DNA of 17,949 nt from JBBPYR01 sp038199755. Lineage in GTDB: Bacteria > Chloroflexota > Ktedonobacteria > Ktedonobacterales > Ktedonobacteraceae. The position numbers and the translations under genes are program-made. The notes below the pieces were generated by a model, which saw nothing but the letters and a program-made list of their open reading frames with translations, had not been told where the DNA came from and did not search any database. The stretch lies in NCBI GenBank assembly GCA_038199755.1, contig JBBPYR010000061.1, forward strand, positions 1-17,949. The letters run 5' to 3'. Positions 13,996 through 17,949 of this stretch are shown one piece after another; the stretch's first letter is position 1, and each line of letters begins with the position of its first letter.

Positions 13996-15360
13996 TTACT
14001 TTTTCCCTCTCAGACGAGCCTGAGCTGCATCTAAGTAGCGTTTTTCAGAATACAGCTCAACATCATCAAAATCTTCGGGCCACTCACCGAAAGAGCCAGT
14101 TTTATCCAGATCTGCGCTCGTAATCTGCGTTGAACCGTCCTCTTGCTGTGCAAACCAGTGTAGTTTCACTAATTCTGGCGGCAGCTTTCCTTCCGCAACC
14201 AAGGTTTGTATGCCCAATAGCAGCAGTGAGCTATGCGTCTCCACTATCAATCGCGTCCCCTGCATTGCGGCATCAGCCAACACTTCTGCCATTGCAAACT
14301 GCGCCCGTGGGTGCAAATGTATCTCTGGCTGCTCCAGATAAATCAACTGCCCAAGCTGTGCCGCATGTAGAGCTACCACTACGGGAAGTGTCTGTGAGAC
14401 GCCTAAGCCAACATCAGCAATATTAACCATATTTTGAGCATCATCATTATCATCTCGAAGTAGGCGATTAACACGCAGCTCAACCTGCGTATCATTAATA
14501 GACTTCGCAGATACTCTTCCTGTCAGGCCAAGGCGTTTCAGGTCGCGATTCACATTTGTCAGTTTGTCATTTTTTCCATCGGCTTGCCATTGACCAAGAA
14601 TACTTGCAACATAGTTCTGAAATGTTCCTGAGAAGGCACTTCCTACTGCGGTTAAAGGATATGTTCTTTCTGGATTTCCGCGCAATCCCGGAAGATGAAT
14701 AACTTCCCTTATATGTTCTTTTATAACATCGAGACTGCTCTCTCTTAACACCTCATTTAAAAATGGCAAATCTACTTGAAGCAATATCTCTAGCCAAAAG
14801 CGTTCCCTTTTTATAGAATAGTGAGTCGTTGCGCTTTGATCATAGGTAACATTTGACCCAATACTGTTCGCGGCTTCCTTGAGCATGTCTATAATAATGC
14901 TATCAACTATCTCTGACGACATGGTAGTCGAGATCGTATACTCTTTCCCAGCAATAGGATAGCTAGTCTGCTTTACATCAAACCCTCGCGTTTTAGCAGG
15001 TACAAAATAGGTTTTTACAAAAGAAGCATGATCTATCTCAAAACCAGCGCAGAATTCAGTTTTAGCTTTTCCATTGCCTTCACGAGATAATAGTTGATCT
15101 GCAAGCGTGAATCTTACATTTGGCCCGTTTAGCAACAATGCACCAGGATCATAGGGAGCCTCTAAGGTCTGCTTCATGAGCAAAAGGGGCTGCATCATAC
15201 TTGACTTGCCAGAGCTATTAGCACCTGCAAGGATTGTGAGTGGGCGAATCTCTATACTTTGCTCCTGCACAATGGATTTGAAACCGCCAACGGTGATACG
15301 GGTAATGCCTTTGGCCTTATGATTTGATTGAGGGGAGTTTGCTAGCTTTTGTTGTGCCAT
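13996..15360 (-). CDS. OLD/AAA15-AAA21-type ABC-like ATPase
   Basis: The 454-aa protein is a single-chain SMC/ABC-like ATPase of the kind found in anti-phage systems. N-terminal GGFKSI leads to Walker A GANSSGKS (46-53) and MQPLLLMKQT. A long variable middle (about 90-300) replaces the coiled-coil arms. Then come the signature ADVGLGVSQTLPVV (315-328), Walker B YLEQPEIHLHP (341-351) and switch His376 in VETHS. The C-terminal GSFGEWPEDFDD recalls DUF3696-like tails. No TOPRIM domain is present, so it is not a full OLD nuclease. I chose ATG 15360, since GAGGATAGG lies just upstream; a GTG at 15375 would use that site as coding sequence. The gene body looks AT-richer than its neighbours, which would fit transfer (not measured). 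Confidence 0.85.
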   Translation of the reverse strand: MAQQKLANSPQSNHKAKGITRITVGGFKSIVQEQSIEIRPLTILAGANSSGKSSMMQPLLLMKQTLEAPYDPGALLLNGPNVRFTLADQLLSREGNGKAKTEFCAGFEIDHASFVKTYFVPAKTRGFDVKQTSYPIAGKEYTISTTMSSEIVDSIIIDMLKEAANSIGSNVTYDQSATTHYSIKRERFWLEILLQVDLPFLNEVLRESSLDVIKEHIREVIHLPGLRGNPERTYPLTAVGSAFSGTFQNYVASILGQWQADGKNDKLTNVNRDLKRLGLTGRVSAKSINDTQVELRVNRLLRDDNDDAQNMVNIADVGLGVSQTLPVVVALHAAQLGQLIYLEQPEIHLHPRAQFAMAEVLADAAMQGTRLIVETHSSLLLLGIQTLVAEGKLPPELVKLHWFAQQEDGSTQITSADLDKTGSFGEWPEDFDDVELYSEKRYLDAAQARLRGKK

Positions 15361-15407
15361 GGTGCCTATCCTCACGCCTTGCTATATACTTTTTACGTCC
15401 TGTTGCG

Positions 15408-15436
15408 AGTATAGCAGAAGCCAGAAAGAGATACAA
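15408..15436 (-). promoter_or_regulatory. Promoter of the ATPase-PIN operon
   Basis: On the minus strand TTGTAT (15436-15431), 17 bases, TATACT (15413-15408). Transcription would start near 15401, giving a leader of about 40 nt to ATG 15360. Confidence 0.5.
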
Positions 15437-15586
15437 TAAGTATCGTTACCCTAAAGCTTTTTAGAGTGGTGCCGATAGTACTAACTACAGAAACAATACG
15501 TTATAGTCATCGTGTCATTCGTTCTCTCACATAGAAGGGTAATACAAAATCTCTTCTATCTTGCAGAGTATATGTATGTCGGACTC

Positions 15587-15658
15587 GTAGCTCGTGTTCG
15601 TAGTGCATAGCAAGTAGTGCCGTGAGTAGTGCTTTTCGTAGCGCAAAAATAGTAGTGC
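15587..15658. repeat. Six iterated GTAGTGC-type motifs
   Basis: GTAGCTC (15587), GTAGTGC (15600, 15614, 15626), GTAGCGC (15638) and GTAGTGC (15652) follow one another at start-to-start distances of 13, 14, 12, 12 and 14 bases. Sequence between the motifs is not conserved. The layout is iteron-like or operator-like; function unknown. Confidence 0.6.
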
Positions 15659-15685
15659 TTTATCTGTAATTGTTAGCATACTACA

Positions 15686-15724
15686 AGTAGGGAAGTCGAG
15701 ATTTCTTGGCTTCCCTACTCTTTT
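15686..15724 (+). terminator. Palindrome with T-run, terminator-like
   Basis: AGTAGGGAAG (15686-15695) and its exact complement (15710-15719) form a 10-bp stem with a 14-nt loop, followed by CTTTT. No plus-strand gene precedes it, so it may end a non-coding transcript or belong to the REP-like cluster that follows. Confidence 0.55.
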
Positions 15725-15728
15725 GCAA

Positions 15729-15799
15729 TAGGGGACGCGCTGAAGCAGGTCCCCTACGCTGCTCCCTACGAATTTCGCAGCGGCCCTGCTTAGCGGCCA
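15729..15799. repeat. Cluster of REP-like palindromes
   Basis: Three hairpins stand in a row: TAGGGGAC/GTCCCCTA (15729-15736, 15749-15756), CGCTGC/GCAGCG (15757-15762, 15777-15782) and GGCC/GGCC (about 15783-15799). The first resembles the GTAGGGG...CCCCTAC palindromes scattered through many Chloroflexota and other genomes. Only one cluster lies in this window, so dispersal cannot be shown here. Confidence 0.5.
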
Positions 15800-15806
15800 T
15801 TTTCGA

Positions 15807-15835
15807 TGGACAAGATTCTGTGGGTATGGTATACT
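15807..15835 (+). promoter_or_regulatory. Strong extended -10 promoter of the zinc-protein gene
   Basis: TGGACA (15807-15812, 5 of 6 to consensus), 17 bases, TATACT (15830-15835), preceded by TGG as an extended -10. The leader to ATG 15939 would be about 97 nt. Confidence 0.7.
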
Positions 15836-15891
15836 CTTGGAACAAAATGTGCATGTTGTGTGTTTTCTTCTATGAGGAAACAATTCCAAGA
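15835..15891 (+). promoter_or_regulatory. Structured 5' leader
   Basis: TCTTGGAA (15835-15842) pairs exactly with TTCCAAGA (15884-15891). Inside, GTTTTCTT (15862-15869) pairs with GAGGAAAC (15874-15881) using two G-U pairs. The outer left arm overlaps the expected transcription start, so only the inner hairpin is sure to be in RNA. It matches no riboswitch I know. Confidence 0.35.
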
Positions 15892-15938
15892 AGCATCCTG
15901 ACAGAAGATAGAAGCCAAGCGAAAGGGGTCATAAAACA

Positions 15939-16127
15939 ATGCCAAAGAAGGGTGAACTTTCAAAGACAGCTCGTGCCTCACTTGCGAACCGCGAAGAGGT
16001 CAACCATTTGACCAGTCGCATTTGTTCAAAGTGCGGAGAGGCTATTATGCTGAAAGAGCTACAGCCAGTGAAGGTTGTCGGTAAGGGTATGGTGTACTAC
16101 CACAAGACGCACTATAACGTCCAGTAA
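15939..16127 (+). CDS. Small CxxC/HxxH zinc-binding protein
   Basis: The 62-aa basic protein opens MPKKGELSKTARASLANREE, a probable helix, and ends in a mini zinc ribbon: Cys29 and Cys32 in ICSKCGEA, then His55 and His58 in YYHKTHY. The 22-residue spacer rich in Val, Lys and Leu would form the ribbon's strands. AAAGGGG lies 10 nt before ATG 15939. The gene has its own extended -10 promoter and a textbook terminator, so it is an independent and probably well expressed unit. Size, charge and zinc knuckle recall small ribosome-associated or RNA-binding proteins, but I do not recognise the family, and that role is inference. Confidence 0.78.
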   Translation: MPKKGELSKTARASLANREEVNHLTSRICSKCGEAIMLKELQPVKVVGKGMVYYHKTHYNVQ

Positions 16128-16149
16128 AAGCCTTTAACTCAATCATAAG

Positions 16150-16186
16150 AAAGCCAGAGTATTCAATTACGATACTCTGGCTTTTT
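16150..16186 (+). terminator. Rho-independent terminator of the zinc-protein gene
   Basis: A perfect 13-bp stem (AAAGCCAGAGTAT at 16150-16162, complement at 16172-16184), 9-nt loop, followed by a run of five T at 16182-16186. Confidence 0.92.
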
Positions 16187-16344
16187 CTCTAGTTTATTAT
16201 TATGAACACCACATGGTGATGAAAGCTGATACATTCAGTGAGCTGTGTGGAAGTAGAGTGGTGTTTATAATGAGGAATACAAGCACCTCATCTTTTCTTT
16301 CTACTCCACACAAACCAATGTCTTGTTGTAAGGAGAAACCTTGT

Positions 16345-17835
16345 ATGTCCTCGCGTAACGTATTTCCTATTTCTCGTCTTCGTTGGGGTGCATATGCACT
16401 GTTCATTTCCTCTTTCGCACTCCTCTTCGCCCTGCCCACCTCGTTCTTTGCGTCAGCCGCTGGCAGCATTGTACAAATTAGCAGCGACCCGTACACGAAC
16501 AGTGGCAGTCAGCACCAGACCGAGCTTGAGCCAGACACATTCGCCAATGGCTCAACCATTATCTCTGTCTTCCAGGTTGGACGCTTTAGCACTGGTGGCA
16601 GTGCGAACATCGGTTGGTCAACATCTGAGGATGGAGGGAGCACTTGGCTGCATGGCTTTCTCCCCGGCCTCACCGTCAATGCGACTCCCGCGGGCAGCTA
16701 TGCACGCGTAAGCGACCCCACTATCACGTATGATGCAGCACATACTACGTGGCTGGCCTCCTCGCTTGGTATCGATGCAAACGCAACCGGAGTAGCCGTT
16801 CTCGTCAATAGCTCGACCGATAATGGGCATACGTGGAGCAATCCGGTGGTGGTCAGCACTGTTGCGCCTGGGGGCTTCTATGATAAAGATTGGATTGCCT
16901 GCGATAGCACCGCCACTAGCCCAAACTATGGGCATTGCTATGAAGAGTGGGACCTGGCAAGCAGCAATGATCTCGTCCTGATGAGCAGCTCAACCGATGG
17001 AGGAGCAACATGGAGCACACCGCAACAAACGGCGGACAATGTCCAGGGTCTGGGCGGTCAGCCTCTGACACAACCCAACGGCACCGTTGTCGTCCCTTTC
17101 CTGGCCGATAACGGCACCATCGGCGCGTTCACCTCCACTGATGGGGGCAGCAGTTGGAATAGCAGCGTCACCATCGCGACACAGACCGATCATGTTGCCT
17201 CGGGTAACTTTCGCACAGAAGCTCTGCCCTCTGCCGAAATTGACAAATCAGGGAACGTGTATGTGGCGTGGCAAGATTGTCGCTTTGAGAGTGGTTGTTC
17301 CGCTAATGATATCGTCTTTAGCACCTCACAGGATGGCACGACTTGGTCTACGGCTACACGCATTCCGCTAGATGCCATTGGTAGTGGCGTGGATCATTTT
17401 ATCCCAGGTTTGGCGGTGGATAAGACGACGGCAGGCACAAAGGCGCACCTTGTGCTTACCTATTACTACTTTGCGAATGCCGCATGCACCCTTGCTACCT
17501 GCCAACTGTTTGTGGGCTATGCGACATCTAACGATGGGGGCACCACGTGGTCTGCTTACGTGACGGTGGCGGGTCCTATGAGTCTGTCATGGCTGGCAAG
17601 CACGACAGGGGGATACATGGTCGGCGACTATATCTCAACCTCGTTCGTTGGCACCACTGGCTCTGCCCATGCTGTCTTCGCGGTTGCCAGCGCACCGAGC
17701 GGCAGCACGCTCAACGAGGCCATGTACACAACCATCACCGGCATGCTTCCCGGCGTGCGCACCGCTAACCACGAGCGCGTGCGCTATCACGCACAACCAA
17801 AACTGCTGAAGAAGAAGGGTCATACTGCCTATTAA
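16345..17835 (+). CDS. Secreted Asp-box (BNR) beta-propeller protein, sialidase-like
   Basis: The 496-aa protein begins with a signal peptide: SRLRWGAYALF, a hydrophobic core and a likely cleavage after FFASA (about residue 38). The mature part carries six Asp boxes of the S/N-x-D-x-G-x-T-W form: STSEDGGSTW, SSTDNGHTW, SSTDGGATW, TSTDGGSSW, STSQDGTTW and TSNDGGTTW. These mark the blade turns of sialidase-like six-bladed propellers. Catalytic sialidase residues (the Arg triad, Tyr-Glu pair) cannot be assigned with confidence, so it may be a glycan-binding or non-enzymatic propeller. Cys pairs in DWIACDS...GHCYEEW, DCRFESGC and ACTLATC suggest disulfides, fitting export. ATG 16345 has AAGGAG 9 nt upstream; the frame open back to 16213 lacks support. 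The C-terminus is basic with no anchor. Confidence 0.85.
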   Translation: MSSRNVFPISRLRWGAYALFISSFALLFALPTSFFASAAGSIVQISSDPYTNSGSQHQTELEPDTFANGSTIISVFQVGRFSTGGSANIGWSTSEDGGSTWLHGFLPGLTVNATPAGSYARVSDPTITYDAAHTTWLASSLGIDANATGVAVLVNSSTDNGHTWSNPVVVSTVAPGGFYDKDWIACDSTATSPNYGHCYEEWDLASSNDLVLMSSSTDGGATWSTPQQTADNVQGLGGQPLTQPNGTVVVPFLADNGTIGAFTSTDGGSSWNSSVTIATQTDHVASGNFRTEALPSAEIDKSGNVYVAWQDCRFESGCSANDIVFSTSQDGTTWSTATRIPLDAIGSGVDHFIPGLAVDKTTAGTKAHLVLTYYYFANAACTLATCQLFVGYATSNDGGTTWSAYVTVAGPMSLSWLASTTGGYMVGDYISTSFVGTTGSAHAVFAVASAPSGSTLNEAMYTTITGMLPGVRTANHERVRYHAQPKLLKKKGHTAY

Positions 17836-17949
17836 CAGAAGTGGTTTTTGTATTGGGCAACCAACCGGTTCGCCCCCTGGCGTGGGCAAAACAACCAACC
17901 AACAATATAAAATTTCACAACCTTGTGTATCTGGTAGCAATGATGCCAC
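17836..17949. other. Non-coding end of window
   Basis: Between the propeller gene stop and the window edge I see no terminator with a good stem, no promoter and no start of a gene. Short CAACCAAC runs are the only pattern. Confidence 0.5.

Larger units (their letters stand above)
15376..15938. other. Non-coding stretch of about 560 bases with several signals
   Basis: Between the divergent ATPase and zinc-protein genes no convincing protein gene is seen. The stretch holds, in order, the ATPase promoter, a six-copy GTAGTGC-type array, a terminator-like palindrome, a cluster of REP-like hairpins, and the promoter and leader of the zinc-protein gene, each listed separately. Confidence 0.7.

Noticed and set aside
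13398..15360. Classic VapBC toxin-antitoxin, Septu, Gabija or PARIS
   Set aside because: No VapB-like antitoxin; the second gene is not HNH, UvrD-like helicase or TOPRIM/DUF4435 by its motifs.
15361..15375. GTG 15375 as the start of the ATPase
   Set aside because: It would place the GAGGATAGG ribosome binding site of ATG 15360 inside the coding region.
15587..15658. CRISPR array
   Set aside because: Repeat units are only 7 bases with 5-7-base gaps, far too short, and no cas gene is near.
15527..15889. 120-codon minus-strand frame and the 101-codon plus-strand frame at 15706-16011
   Set aside because: Both run across the iterated motifs and hairpins, lack ribosome binding sites and show no protein-like pattern.
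16213..16344. 44-codon upstream extension of the Asp-box protein
   Set aside because: It would bury the signal peptide, and ATG 16345 has a good AAGGAG site.

Overview
The window looks like chromosomal DNA of a bacterium in the Chloroflexota, most likely a Ktedonobacteria-type organism. This is an inference from the mid-range base composition, the mix of gene families, the FtsZ with a long Pro/Gln-rich tail, and the palindromes of the GTAGGGG...CCCCTAC kind. No rRNA, tRNA, transposase or CRISPR array was seen. Most of the window is single genes and two- or three-gene operons on alternating strands, separated by clear promoters and hairpin terminators.

Layout. 1-1928 (minus): a HAD phosphatase, an ABC-2 type ATPase and the start of its permease. 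2210-2950 (plus): a stand-alone response regulator receiver, then a 36-codon lysine-rich peptide gene with its own promoter and terminator, not previously listed as an open frame because it is short and starts with GTG. 3208-4935 (plus): ftsZ, alone, without other division genes. 4919-6264 (minus): larB followed by a KGG-repeat stress protein whose 3' end runs through a large hairpin and overlaps the end of ftsZ. 6532-7032 (plus): a lipoprotein. 7087-8791 (minus): a membrane zincin of the DUF3267 type, then mutM (Fpg) with an unusual insertion. 8925-10031 (plus): a two-helix membrane peptide, then RNase Z. 10028-11062 (minus): a membrane-anchored alpha/beta hydrolase sharing a CTAG stop with RNase Z. 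11324-12649 (plus): a DUF1634-TauE/SafE fusion transporter. 12722-13273 (minus): msrA.

13398-15360 (minus) is the most interesting accessory unit. A GTG-started PIN-like nuclease sits 1 nt behind an OLD/AAA15-AAA21-type ATPase, in one operon with a recognisable promoter. The ATPase-plus-effector-nuclease layout is that of Septu, PARIS and other anti-phage systems, but I do not recognise this pairing as a named system. It is followed (15376-15938) by a 560-base non-coding stretch holding a six-copy GTAGTGC-type iterated motif, a terminator-like palindrome and a cluster of REP-like hairpins. Next come a small CxxC/HxxH zinc-binding protein gene with a strong extended -10 promoter and a textbook terminator, and a secreted six-Asp-box beta-propeller protein (16345-17835). 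The last 114 bases hold nothing I can identify.

Functionally the window combines housekeeping (ftsZ, rnz), stress and damage repair (mutM, msrA, KGG protein), cofactor synthesis (larB), transport, and one probable defence or toxin module.
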